Positions 39,712 to 49,890 are shown, counted from the stretch's first letter. The stretch is DNA of 64,000 nt from Urophycis tenuis (GCA_036785325.1 JAXIVH010000101.1:242382-306381); one strand, 5' to 3'. Translations and numbers: made by a program. Notes: generated by a model not told the origin, from the letters alone.

Positions 39712-39787
39712 GAAAGGGTCACGGATTGGTTAAAGAGATAGACAATGAATCCTTTTATCACGACATGTTCGACTCCCATTCTTATTG
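39712..39787 (+). pseudogene. tRNA-Ser relic
   Basis: It is a copy of 13655-13730. A 5' tRNA-Gly fragment lies at about 39501-39529 on the minus strand. Confidence 0.7.
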
Positions 39788-39923
39788 TTTACTTCTGTTT
39801 GAGACTTACCTTTTTATATAGAAATGTGAGGAATCATAGTCACGTGCCTTTCTTCCTCAACCAAAAATAAAGCTTATTTGAAATTATAAAGAAATTTGTC
39901 AGTCAAATTACAGTGTAACCTGG

Positions 39924-40567
39924 TGTTACGGCCTTTCCAATATGGGGAGAAGGTACTAGGCTACGCAACATACAAAGGCCATCAAGAAGCGGTGACGGTG
40001 GAACATTAATTTAATGAACGACAGGTTTAACATAAACGGAGCAGGGTGGCAACAAAGCAACAAAAGTAACACAACCAAACAGAAAGAATACCCTGACTAC
40101 ACATAACTTCCAGGAAACCTGTATCTTGCCTCACTCCCGACCAGAAACAAAAGACAAGGTTGTGTGAGTCTTCCGGGTCCACTAACTGCTATACTTACTA
40201 TACTAACATAAATAAAGTGAAAACCCACCACCAGATTACCCCCTGCTCTCGATAAGGGAATAACTAAATATCCCAAGGAACATTCCCATACAGGGAAACG
40301 TGCTTCAGCAGCACAGTCACTAATTCAAACAGCAGAGAACAAAAAGTCATGCCGTCCATCTGCCGACGGGAGTGGATGGGAAGTGGGAGCGAGAGAGAGA
40401 GAGCTCAGCCGTCAGACGGGGCGTCTTTAAAGAAGTCGCCCCACCCACAATCAGCAAGCATCCAGGGACGCAGCATGGCCTGTAGGGGGGGACAGAAGGA
40501 AAGAGCAGGAGCGTAGCAAAACAACGAAAAGCGCACACACGGTTCCCTTGCCCTTAATAGCGTAACA
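39924..40567 (-). repeat. 3' LTR
   Basis: It is 644 bp and nearly identical to 45807-46476, with few substitutions and one 26-bp deletion near 40350. Confidence 0.92.
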
Positions 40568-40578
40568 CCCCCACCCTT
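40568..40578 (-). other. Polypurine tract
   Basis: AAGGGTGGGGG on the minus strand touches the 3' LTR and fits the plus-strand primer site. Confidence 0.75.
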
Positions 40579-40781
40579 AAAGAAAATAAATTGGGGGTTT
40601 AAGTTAACATTATACTTAACAAATATTTACAGAAAAACATATTTACACAAATAAGTAGTGAGAAAACTACTTCGCATTCAGCAATGGCTCAACAACTGGA
40701 ACAGAAGAAACAAAAGGGTTAACGTGCAGTATTTTTTTTTTTATATATAGATCCCACAATTTATTTACAGTGACATTCACA

Positions 40782-41480
40782 TCAAGCACGGGACAATGCA
40801 TCCGCAACTACATTGTCGCGCCCTCGGATGTGCCTAATCTCCAGGTTATAGCCTTGCAGAATCAAACTCCACCGCATTAGGCGCTGGTTACAATTGCGCA
40901 TGCGGTCGAGAAAAACCAAGGGGTTGTGATCTGTGTAGATCACAACCGGACACACAGCACCTCCAACATACACCTCGAAGTGCTGGAAGGCAAGCACAAG
41001 AGCAAGTGCTTCCTTTTCGATAGTCGAATAAGCACGCTGATGACGATTAAACTTGCGCGAAAAGAAACAGACAGGGTGCTCGAGACCATCCCTGTCATGC
41101 TGCAAAAGGACAGCTCCTGCTCCCAAGTCACTCGCGTCAACAGCGATGGAAAAAGGTCGGGAAAAATCAGGAGCGGCCAGCACAGGCGCAGTAGTCAGCA
41201 GTGCTTTCACAGACTCGAAAGCAGCCTGACTCCGGGGAGTCCAGTGGTAGGTCACTTTCGAGCTAAGCAAGTCAGTGAGGGGTGAGGCAATGGCAGAGAA
41301 ATTTTTACAAAATGACCGGTAGTAGCCTACCATGCCAAGAAAGCGACGGAGTTCGCGGCGAGTAGTTGGAGGTGGATAATTCAAGATGGCCTCAACTTTA
41401 GACTGGACAGGGCGCACCTGCCCACGGCCAACCACTTTACCCAGATATACTGTACCACGGTAGCCTGGCCAAACTCGCAT
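40782..41480 (-). CDS. RT C-terminal segment and RNase H of the Gmr1-like element
   Basis: The 232-codon frame starts in the RT connection region (RRELRRFLGMVGYYRSFCKNF) and contains RNase H signatures: AVDASDLGAGAVL, STIEKEALAL and YTDHNPL, ending in HIRGRDNVVADALSR. RNase H removes the RNA strand during reverse transcription. It is in a different frame from the upstream RT, and the break lies near 41470. It is the last domain before the 3' LTR, since integrase is upstream. Confidence 0.88.
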   Translation of the reverse strand: MRVWPGYRGTVYLGKVVGRGQVRPVQSKVEAILNYPPPTTRRELRRFLGMVGYYRSFCKNFSAIASPLTDLLSSKVTYHWTPRSQAAFESVKALLTTAPVLAAPDFSRPFSIAVDASDLGAGAVLLQHDRDGLEHPVCFFSRKFNRHQRAYSTIEKEALALVLAFQHFEVYVGGAVCPVVIYTDHNPLVFLDRMRNCNQRLMRWSLILQGYNLEIRHIRGRDNVVADALSRA

Positions 41481-43513
41481 TTAGCCAGATTAATGGTTAA
41501 ATTAGCTCCTGACAGCCTGCGAAACACAGTTGAAAGATGGGCCATATGCGAACGCCAGGTGGCGCTGTAGATCACCAAATCATCTAAGTAGGCCTTGCAG
41601 TTAGGCACGCCATCAAGAACACCGTTAATGAGCCTTTGAAAGGTGGCGGGAGCGTTACGAAGCCCAAAAGCCATGACGGTGTAGTGCAAGAAGTGATCAG
41701 GTGTCACAAAGGCCGAGATCTCTTTGGCACGAGGTGTCAGCGGAACTTGCCAGTAACCATTCAAGAAGTCAATTTTACTGACAAATAACGCTGAGCCCAG
41801 ACGGTCTACACAGTCGTCAATACGTGGTAACGGGTAACTGTCAGGCTTTGTAACTGCATTCACCCTCCTAAAATCAGTACAAAAATGCATTGATCCATCA
41901 CTCTTTGGAACTAGTAAACATGGCGAACTCCATGGACTGTTACTAGGTTCTGCAATGCCATTATTCAGCATGAACTTTACCTCACTCTGAAACAACAACC
42001 TTTTATGAGGGTTTGTGCGATACGGATGCTGTTTGATTGGGCATGTAGACCCCACATCAATGTCATGTTCAATTGCCGTTGTGTGACGAGGCACATCAGG
42101 AAACAAATCCTCATGTTGTTTAATCAAAGAGATTAAATCACTGCGTTCTAAAATGGGTAAATTAGACAAGAATGAATTTAGGTCATTAGGAACCTCAGAA
42201 TTCTTCATTCTCCCTTCAATAAGTTCAACCGATGGAACACGACCCTCATCTTCCAACAAAGCACCTGCACCCTGTTGTACCGACGGAGACGCATTTTCAG
42301 CTTGCGCGGCCACCACCAGAGAAGTCAGCACTTCAGCACCACACCTTTTGGACAGCGCCACTTCCGTTGCGCTAGCGTTATCATTCACGTTAGTTGAAGT
42401 AGAAGGAGATTTGCGTTCAGGAGTTAAACCCTCTGCTCGATCACAATACAACTTCAAACGGTTGATATGACATAGGGTGGTTTTTCTCCTTCGTTCTGGA
42501 GTGGAGATGACGTAATTCAGATCGTTCACTCGCCGTTCAACACGATAAGGTCCACTGTAACGAGCCTGCAAAGCAGCGCCCATCACAGGAATCAACACCA
42601 GAACCTTATCACCAGGACTGAAACTTCTGGAAACAGCCTTCTGATCAAATCTCTGTTTCATTCTCTTCTGACAGAGACCTAAATTGTCTTTAGCCAACTG
42701 ACACGCACGACCGAGCCTACACCGCATGTTGGACACGTAGTCAGACAAACTGAGGCATTCTTTAGGCTCAGCGAGCCACGACTCTTTTAGCAGCTTTAAC
42801 GGCCCACGAACCGTATGCCCGAACACAAGTTCGGAGGGGCTAAACCCCAAACTCTCCTGCACCACCTCGCGCACAGCAAAAAGAGCGAGCGGTACACCTT
42901 CATCCCAATCACGCTGGAACTCGAGGCAGAAACACTTGAGCATATTTTTCAACGTTTGATGGAACCTCTCGAGTGCACCTTGCGTTTGCGGATGATAGGC
43001 GGTGGAGGTAACATGTTGTACCGTGAGCTGGCGCATAGCTTGCGCAAACACACGGGACATGAAATTGGTACCGCGGTCTGTTTGAACGGTTTTCGGCAGG
43101 CCAAAAAGAGAAAAGAACCCCATCAGGGCCTTGATGATGACAGGAGCTGTGATTTTACGGAGCGGGATTGCCTCAGGAAAGCGAGTCAGACTACACATTA
43201 TGGTGAGTAACCATTGATTGCCAGACTTTGTTCGAGGCAATGGGCCAACACAGTCTAATATAACGTGTTCAAAGGGCTCGGAGGTGACAGGAATCGGCTG
43301 TAAAGGCGCCGGCGGAATCACTTGGTTAGGTTTGCCAGTGACCTGACACAAATGACATGTTCGGCAATATTTCACGACATCTCTTTTAATACCTGGCCAA
43401 AAAAAATGACGTAAAATTCGGTCAGTGGTCTTATTTACGCCGAGATGACCCGCAAAGTGATGGTCATGAGCTACGCTCAAAACTGTATCACGATCTGAAA
43501 AAGGACCCTCCAC
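41381..43513 (-). CDS. Integrase followed by reverse transcriptase (Gmr1-like pol)
   Basis: The 710-codon frame has an HHCC zinc domain (H19, H23, C53, C56), then the integrase core D87, D146 and E182 with 35 residues between D146 and E182, then a linker, then gypsy-type reverse transcriptase with YPLPRIDDCVDRL and YLDD near residue 641. Integrase inserts the cDNA and RT copies the RNA. Typical Ty3/gypsy elements put integrase last. The frame is continuous across both domains, so the order is not an assembly of fragments. It is out of frame with the neighbours on both sides. Confidence 0.92.
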   Translation of the reverse strand: MEGPFSDRDTVLSVAHDHHFAGHLGVNKTTDRILRHFFWPGIKRDVVKYCRTCHLCQVTGKPNQVIPPAPLQPIPVTSEPFEHVILDCVGPLPRTKSGNQWLLTIMCSLTRFPEAIPLRKITAPVIIKALMGFFSLFGLPKTVQTDRGTNFMSRVFAQAMRQLTVQHVTSTAYHPQTQGALERFHQTLKNMLKCFCLEFQRDWDEGVPLALFAVREVVQESLGFSPSELVFGHTVRGPLKLLKESWLAEPKECLSLSDYVSNMRCRLGRACQLAKDNLGLCQKRMKQRFDQKAVSRSFSPGDKVLVLIPVMGAALQARYSGPYRVERRVNDLNYVISTPERRRKTTLCHINRLKLYCDRAEGLTPERKSPSTSTNVNDNASATEVALSKRCGAEVLTSLVVAAQAENASPSVQQGAGALLEDEGRVPSVELIEGRMKNSEVPNDLNSFLSNLPILERSDLISLIKQHEDLFPDVPRHTTAIEHDIDVGSTCPIKQHPYRTNPHKRLLFQSEVKFMLNNGIAEPSNSPWSSPCLLVPKSDGSMHFCTDFRRVNAVTKPDSYPLPRIDDCVDRLGSALFVSKIDFLNGYWQVPLTPRAKEISAFVTPDHFLHYTVMAFGLRNAPATFQRLINGVLDGVPNCKAYLDDLVIYSATWRSHMAHLSTVFRRLSGANLTINLAKCEFGQATVVQYIWVKWLAVGRCALSSLKLRPS

Positions 43514-44169
43514 TCATCTTGCGCTGAGGCTGTAAGAGGCCTCCACTTGCGCATTAGGACACCATCTCGTACAAAATAGCCGTGCGGCGAATGCTCGATG
43601 TCTTCTTCAGAGACAGCCTCTAAAAAGAGAGAAGACAGAGATGGGTCACTTTTCTGTTCCTTAATAAGCTGCTCTCGACGCATAGACAATTTAGGAACAT
43701 CAGAAGCAGACGATAGTGAAGCGAAATTCTGAAGAAGATCACAATCACTAGAGAGTGGAGGTCGAGCAATGAAGGTATCACTAAGATCTATTTGATCCTC
43801 AATTTCAGTGTCTTTTGCGCTTCTCGCCATAGCGCGAGTAACAACGCAAGAGGGGAAAACCTCAGGAAATTTTTCTGACAGGTCATCAGTACATATTGGT
43901 GGTGATGCATGAGACACAATGGGGCCAGGCAAGACTTTTCCACCGCACAAATCGTTACCAAGTAGCATCGCTACGTTTTCAATAGGCAAGGAGGGGCGTA
44001 CACCCACGGTAACAGTGCCAGCAACTAAGTCAGACATTAAGGAAATATCATGCAGAGGGACATTAACATACCCCATTTCAAATCCTCGTACGAGAATACT
44101 ATCACCCGTAAAAGTCTCCTCGCTAAAAGGCAACACATCTAAGATAAAGCTCTGAGGCGCCAGTATCAC
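43477..44169 (-). CDS. Protease C-terminal part and start of integrase region
   Basis: The 230-codon frame continues the aspartic protease after a frame break near 44150, through a fold-like region with MLLGNDLCGG, and on through the linker to the start of the integrase zinc region (PHGYFVRDGVLMRKW). It overlaps the next frame near 43500, where a second shift is needed. Confidence 0.75.
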   Translation of the reverse strand: MILAPQSFILDVLPFSEETFTGDSILVRGFEMGYVNVPLHDISLMSDLVAGTVTVGVRPSLPIENVAMLLGNDLCGGKVLPGPIVSHASPPICTDDLSEKFPEVFPSCVVTRAMARSAKDTEIEDQIDLSDTFIARPPLSSDCDLLQNFASLSSASDVPKLSMRREQLIKEQKSDPSLSSLFLEAVSEEDIEHSPHGYFVRDGVLMRKWRPLTASAQDEWRVLFQIVIQF

Positions 44170-45574
44170 GCAGAATTTTTATCGGAATGCGCTCACTAGG
44201 CTCACCGGGCAGAGAGACAAAGCCATCCATAATAAAAGGCGCAAAACTGCGATTGTCAGTATCGGTGTCTTCCCTCCTCAGCGGCAAGTTTGAAACACAC
44301 AAACCCACCTCTGATCGATAAGAAGACGGTTGACTTGCTGCCTTATTTTTACGCTTTAGAGAATAACACTCGGCCAGAACATGCCCACGCTTTTTGCAAT
44401 AGGTGCAGGTCGGAACGAAAGCGTTAGATGCCTGCTGACGCCTATCTGGAGAGCGGACAGAAACAGGCCCGGTTTCTCTAAACACCTTGGACACAGTTGG
44501 ATGACTAGAAGCGTTTTGTGGAAATTTAGAATGGGAAGGGACACGCCTATGCGTGAGCACATACTCGTCGGCAAGCACGGCTGCACGAGCAGGAGTCAGA
44601 TTTTTATGCTCACTGACATGGGTAGCGACTGTTTGCGGAAGACAGTTTTTAAAATCCTCGAGAATAATCAAATCACGAAGAGATTGGAAAGTTTTAACTT
44701 CTAGAGAACTAAGCCATCGATCAAATAACAATTCCTTCTCTCTTACATACTCGACATAGGAGAGCGCATCAGGTTTATAATAATCTCGGAATTTTTGCCG
44801 ATAAGCCTCTGGCACAAGAGCATAGACGTGCAAAACAGCATGTTTAACTTTTTCGTAATCTGCTGCGTCTTCGAGAGTTAACGATGCATAAGCTTCTTGC
44901 GCTTTCCCAGAGAAAACACATTGCAACAGCATGGTCCAAATTTCTTTGGGCCATTTAAATGTAGTTGCTACGCGCTCGAAATGTGCAAAAAAATTATCAA
45001 CTTCGTTCTCACTAAAAGGTGGAACAAGGCGAATATTTCGAGTTATGTCAAAATGATCTGGCCTGAATGGACCACCAACCTCGCGGGCCTTCAGCTCCAG
45101 TTCTTTATTACGCAGTTCCTGCGCAAAGTCAGCATCTTTCAATCTCAATTCGTGTTCTCTTTTTTCTCGTTCCCGAATTATCTGTCTATCAGCCTCCAAT
45201 TTAGTTTTTTCGCGTTCCCATTCTATTTCCTTTTCTCTCAACTGTAAACGTTTAAATTCTAGTGCCTCTTTACTGGGTGAAGGTGAAGGGTCAAAAGGAA
45301 GATCTTTACCCTGGTCAGACGAAGTAGATGCAGCAAGGGACACTTTCCCAAACTCGCCAAGTCTTCGCAAGTATTCAATAAGCTTATCCTGAAGCTCAGG
45401 CTTAGAAGGGCTACCACTCACCTCAAGCTTATAATGGCCAGCAATTCTAACCAGGTCATCACGCTTAACAGTTAACAAAACCTCCTCTGTAGGAGCAAGA
45501 ATAAACGCGTTTAACTCAAACATTGCGAGTAACACAAAACTCCCTAAACGGGCAGAAAATTGAAAAAAATCCAC
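44123..45574 (-). CDS. Gag with zinc knuckle, plus start of protease
   Basis: The 483-codon frame has an N-terminal SAP-like segment (KRDDLVRIAGHYKLEV), a charged coiled coil (about residues 105-170), a capsid-like region (VPPFSENEVDNFFAHFERVA) and a CCHC knuckle near 388-401 (CTYCKKRGHVLAEC). It ends just after the protease active-site motif DTGAS, where the frame breaks. Translation may start at M17 rather than the first ATG. Gag packages the element RNA in cytoplasmic particles. Confidence 0.88.
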   Translation of the reverse strand: MDFFQFSARLGSFVLLAMFELNAFILAPTEEVLLTVKRDDLVRIAGHYKLEVSGSPSKPELQDKLIEYLRRLGEFGKVSLAASTSSDQGKDLPFDPSPSPSKEALEFKRLQLREKEIEWEREKTKLEADRQIIREREKREHELRLKDADFAQELRNKELELKAREVGGPFRPDHFDITRNIRLVPPFSENEVDNFFAHFERVATTFKWPKEIWTMLLQCVFSGKAQEAYASLTLEDAADYEKVKHAVLHVYALVPEAYRQKFRDYYKPDALSYVEYVREKELLFDRWLSSLEVKTFQSLRDLIILEDFKNCLPQTVATHVSEHKNLTPARAAVLADEYVLTHRRVPSHSKFPQNASSHPTVSKVFRETGPVSVRSPDRRQQASNAFVPTCTYCKKRGHVLAECYSLKRKNKAASQPSSYRSEVGLCVSNLPLRREDTDTDNRSFAPFIMDGFVSLPGEPSERIPIKILRDTGASELYLRCVAF

Positions 45575-45783
45575 TAGAAAAACAAGTCACCGAAACCTAT
45601 GGCACAAGAACAACAAAGGGCGATCACAACTATCTAATGCGCAGCTACAGCGCGCAGTGCGACAACCCCGGAAAACGATTTTTCACGAGAGGAAAAATCT
45701 GATTTTTCAAAAATGACCGAAAAGGCCAATATGGGTCAAAACCCGGCTAAACGAGCCCCCCATAATATGGTATCCACGAAGGG

Positions 45784-45801
45784 ATCCCGGACGAGCCCCC
45801 A
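45784..45801 (-). other. Primer binding site, tRNA-Pro type
   Basis: On the minus strand TGGGGGCTCGTCCGGGAT lies 5 nt inside the 5' LTR and is complementary to the 3' end of tRNA-Pro. A near copy of its first half occurs at about 45753-45773. Confidence 0.85.
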
Positions 45802-45806
45802 TAATA

Positions 45807-46476
45807 TGTTACGGCCTTTCCAATATGGGGAGAAGGTACTAGGCTACGCAACATACAAAGGCCATCAAGAAGCGGTGACGGTGGAACATTAATTTAATGA
45901 ACGACAGGTTTAACATAAACGGAGCAGGGTGGCAACAAAGCAACAAAAGTAACACAACCAAACAGAAAGAATACCCTGACTACACATAACTTCCAGGAAA
46001 CCTGTATCTTGCCTCACTCCCGACCAGAAACAAAAGACAAGGTTGTGTGAGTCTTCCGGGTCCACTAACTGCTATACTTACTATACTAACATAAATAAAG
46101 TGAAAACCCACCACCAGATTACCCCCTGCTCTCGATAAGGGAATAACTAAATCTCCCAAGGAACATTCCCATACAGGGAAACGTGCTTCAGCAGCACAGT
46201 CACTAATTCAAACAGCAGAGAACAAAAAGTCGTGACGTGTCAGTGAGCACCACGAAAATGCCGTCCATCTGCCGACGGGAGCGGATGGGAAGTGGGAGCG
46301 AGAGAGAGAGAGCTCAGCCGTCAGACGGGGCGTCTTTAAAGAAGTCGCCCCACCCACAATCAGCAAGCATCCAGGGACGCAGCATGGCCTGTAGGGGGGG
46401 ACAGAAGGAAAGAGCAGGAGCGTAGCAAAACAACGAAAAGCGCACACACGGTTCCCTTGCCCTTAATAGCGTAACA
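45807..46476 (-). repeat. 5' LTR
   Basis: It is 670 bp and carries the promoter for the minus-strand genome. It includes the 26 bp missing from the other LTR. Confidence 0.92.
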
Positions 46477-46743
46477 CCTGGTTATTTATATGTAACCTTT
46501 ATGGTGCTCAGATTCGACTCAAGGAGTGAGGTAAGGTTGGTATGAGAATGATACAGAATCTTTTATTCCCACAACAACAATGGTGTGAATCACTTCAGCT
46601 TTAAATTCCCATAAACAAAATAATAAAATAAAAAAATAAAAATAAAAATTGTCCTTTGACAGCCTGCTGCTGTCTAACAAAAGTTCAGTAAGTCCAAAGT
46701 CCAGTCCAATGCCATGTAAATCCAAGTCTATTTAAATGTATAT

Positions 46744-46965
46744 GTGTACGCTACCCGGGTAGTATGTGTGTGTTATGTATGTTACTGCGTGCTGCTCAGG
46801 TTTCCTCCAGGTGTGACTCTTCACGAAGGAGAAGAAGATGAAGGATTTGGCATCCCCTCTTATCCCACCTCAGATGGAAAACCCTGGTCAAACTCAACGC
46901 TGTCTCATGGAGATCCAGCACTTGGCATAAATCCAACAAAGAAAAGAAAAAAACAATCTGCATAG
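46744..46965 (+). CDS. Unidentified short ORF inside the solo-LTR-like insert
   Basis: Within the solo-LTR-like region a frame encodes an acidic segment (HEGEEDEGFGIPSYPT) and a basic tail (KKRKKQSA) before a stop. The part after TTTCCTCCAG could be a captured 3' exon. I do not recognise it, and it may be chance. Confidence 0.25.
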   Translation: MYATRVVCVCYVCYCVLLRFPPGVTLHEGEEDEGFGIPSYPTSDGKPWSNSTLSHGDPALGINPTKKRKKQSA

Positions 46966-48095
46966 CAGAACATATAGTTAGCTAGCAGTCATGAATTTTC
47001 TGTACAGAATTATATCTATCTTTCCCTTTCACTCAAATGTAACTAAACACTGACCACAAAATAATGAGTGACTGTATAATGAGAAATTAAAAAAACCTCT
47101 AGTCACCACTAATGTGTTCTTTTAGCAGTATTATATCAATCATGTTACACAAATCGTTCTTTATCAAAAATCAATCATGACTCATTTACATTTGCAAAAA
47201 TACACATTCAACAATTTCAAAATGAATTTAATGAATTTATTTATATTAGAAAAATCAAGAAAAATAAGGAAAACCCTGTTGGCGCTCACATCAAGAACTT
47301 CACCCAACACGTTTCATTGAATAACATTGAACATGGCGTCAGGGATGACGCAGTGAAAATTACTACCGTTCACGGTAAATAAATGCACTATCCAAACTCA
47401 AAACTCAACATACTGACTCATTACAACATCTTCAAATTATTAACTGTCAACTCCGATTGGTTTTTATAGCATAAGAAATGTTCAATATTCCGTTTTCATA
47501 AACAACTGATAAAGTACGGATTCATCAGCAATTAGCAACGTAGCATACAGTATCAACTCACCGGAGTCCTCGGTTGTAAAAACAAAACACAGCAATTTCT
47601 CCGGTCACAGCCGTCCTGCCTTTCTCTCTTGACAACTCAAAAAAAAAAACATAGAAGCACGTATCCATAAAAAATGAAAGTATTGTTTCCATAAAGTGTT
47701 ACTCTTTTTCTTATATCTCTCGTAGCATCGGTATCCGGGCTTTTTGCTGAACGCAGTAGCATGTCTCCTTCCCAGAATGCAATGCACACATCCACCCGTT
47801 TTCCCCATTAAACATTCAAGAAGCGCCCACTTGTGGCTACATTTAAAAATAACACATACACTTCAAGAATTCACACAAATTGAACTACAGTATTTAGCTT
47901 GAAACCAAAACAATAAAATACATTTAGTAGCCTGTATTTTCATAGGGGTTACAACAGCATAGACACATTCCTGTCTACAACCACCAAAAAATACATACAG
48001 TGATCCTACATCGCTGGTGCATTGCTCTAGATTTAAATTTTACTTGCATTTAGTACACTTTACAGAATGTGTTGTACTTGTATCCAGAAATAACA

Positions 48096-48177
48096 GAAAG
48101 GGTCACGGATTGGTTAAAGAGATAGACAACTAATCCTTTTATCTCAACATGTGTGAGTTCGACTCCCATTCTTATTG
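48096..48177 (+). pseudogene. tRNA-Ser relic, full length
   Basis: It is the longest member of the relic family (82 nt), with the variable arm still present. The anticodon position reads ACT instead of GCT, and the acceptor GAAAGGG pairs poorly. It marks the right edge of the array. Confidence 0.7.
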
Positions 48178-48310
48178 TTTACTTCTGTTTGAGACTTACC
48201 GTTTTATGTAGAAATGTGAGGAATCATAGTCACGTGCCTGTCTTCCTCAACCAAAAATACGTACAGTGATCATGAAATTCATAAATTGCTGGGGCAATTT
48301 ATGAATTCAC

Positions 48311-49733
48311 AGACATATCTAAGTCCAGTTGCGTTCGATTTAATTGTTGGCCGGAATAAACATGACCTGGATGAATGAGAACATTCATAGACTTACCCCA
48401 AAAAAACTGTTAAAATTATACCTGTGTCCGCGTAACTGTGAACGTTACAATATCATTATATCGTTAACGAGAAAGTATCTTGTAATTACGAGATAACCTG
48501 ATTTGTTTTTTTTTATGATGTGAATGCAATGCGCCACCGTAAGTACAGGTTGCCATTCTGATAAATTATATAATGGTTGCTTTGTCAGGACTTATAATTA
48601 TATTTATCCAATTCATTATAGGAGGTCATGGCCAAGGTCATGCAAAAAATTATGGTTGTTTTCATTAATTTAAAAAAAATCTGAGACATAAATAAAAACA
48701 GGAACAGCATACAACAGTAATTGGCTACATATATGGAATATATGGAGTGGAATGGAAATCTCAGACCAAAGTCCACAAATCTACAGAGATTGAGTGAGTG
48801 AGTGAGTTTAGAACAGTGGATACACTCCAAGTTGAACGAAGACTAGCCCAGCTAGAGCTGAATCACATGTTTAAAAGAATTCATGACACTTCCCCTTGCT
48901 ATCTTAAGAAATACATCCAAATGGTCCCAATATGATACAAGAGCCTGTTCCCAGTGCACCTAGACTGGCTCATAGCTAATTCTTCTATACTGGAATCCAG
49001 AGTAACCTTCCCTTAGATATTAAGCTTTCACAATCCAAACAGGCATTCCGAGGTGAAAAGCATTTTATGGACTACATGGGCATGTCACGTAAGTATTTTT
49101 TTTTTACTTTTACATGAATACATTCTGTAATTGAATCATATTTTAGAGGTTATCCACTTAGCATATATTAGCAATTCAATCTTTCCAATTGTTTTCATTA
49201 GTATGCATCATGTGTTATAATATTTTTATATCATAATATGTTCTTATGCTTGCTTTTGTTTGTACTTACACCAAGGACCAACCACAGGAAATCAAATACC
49301 TATTTATCTATGAATTATACTGTATATCTGTGTCAAAATGACCATCTGCATTTGTTTGCATTGCCTTAGTAATGGAACGAAAATGGCTAAAATATAAACT
49401 ACTAAATATATATAATTGTCTAATATCTAATTTCATCATTACATAATTAATGAGCCACCTCCCATCCAAAAATGTTTGAAGAAATTAAAGAAAAATGTTT
49501 TATCTACTAGGATTGTGATTATGATGTGTTTTTTGCCAGTGTTGTCTGGGAGTGGCTTACTATGAGTAGCTTGGTTGACATCTACTAGGTCAAACTTGCT
49601 GACCCATAACCGCTGGGCAAACAAGTATCATAATGGTTTATACAACATCCCATATTGTCCCTGACAGCTGTTTAAAATGTTATGTCATTCCATTTAATTG
49701 TTCCAAGCGCATGCACGAAGCAGGCTGCTTCTT
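48311..49733. other. AT-rich intergenic DNA with a LINE relic
   Basis: It is mostly unique AT-rich sequence. A (GAGT)n patch is at 48787-48806. At about 48826-49085 the plus strand reads like a degenerate non-LTR reverse transcriptase C-terminus (LAQLELNHMFKRIHDTSPCY) with in-frame stops. Confidence 0.4.
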
Positions 49734-49735
49734 AT

Positions 49736-49890
49736 AGGGGGGGCATAGCTCAGTGGGTCGAGTGGGTGACCTCTAACTGGACAGTTGGGGGTTCAATCCC
49801 CACCTTCAACCTCCCACATATCAAACCCCACAAATATACTGATTCTAAGTGACTTTGGACAAACACATCTGCTAAATGCCCTTCTTCGTT
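49736..49890 (+). mobile_element. tRNA-derived SINE
   Basis: The head GGGGGCATAGCTCAGTGGG has a tRNA-like box A, and GGTTCAATCCC is a box B. The tail carries the widespread fish SINE phrase AAGTGACTTTGGACAAA...CATCTGCTAAATG. Confidence 0.75.

Larger units (their letters stand above)
39924..46476 (-). mobile_element. Ty3/gypsy LTR retrotransposon, Gmr1-like, complete
   Basis: The 6553-bp element has a 5-bp CCTGG target duplication (39919-39923 and 46477-46481), two LTRs beginning TGTTACGG and ending GCGTAACA, a tRNA-Pro-type primer site, a polypurine tract, and gag, protease, integrase, reverse transcriptase and RNase H on the minus strand. Integrase comes before reverse transcriptase. No envelope-like frame is seen. 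Confidence 0.92.
39914..47953 (-). mobile_element. Solo-LTR-like insertion (about 1.5 kb) interrupted by a gypsy-type element
   Basis: Array sequence stops at ...ATTACAG (39913) and resumes at ACAGCATAG (47954), leaving a 4-bp ACAG duplication. The insert starts TGTAACC and ends GGTTACA, the TG...CA form of an LTR. Ten bases lie left of the nested LTR element and about 1472 right of it. Minus-strand AATAAA near 46560 would suit a minus-oriented LTR. No internal domain was seen, so solo LTR is an inference. Confidence 0.5.
29960..48310. repeat. RNA-gene array unit 6, decayed and split by transposons
   Basis: Array-type sequence continues as 29960-32825, 38016-39913 and 47954-48310, interrupted by the Harbinger insertion and the LTR insertions. 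Several tRNA genes carry disabling changes. The array ends at about 48310, where unique DNA begins. Confidence 0.8.

Noticed and set aside
1..48310. CRISPR array or bacterial repeat system
   Set aside because: The repeats are kilobase-scale units with eukaryotic tRNA and snRNA genes, not short direct repeats with unique spacers.
49736..49812. A functional tRNA gene
   Set aside because: The head is tRNA-like, but the anticodon arm is poor and the downstream tail is that of a fish SINE.
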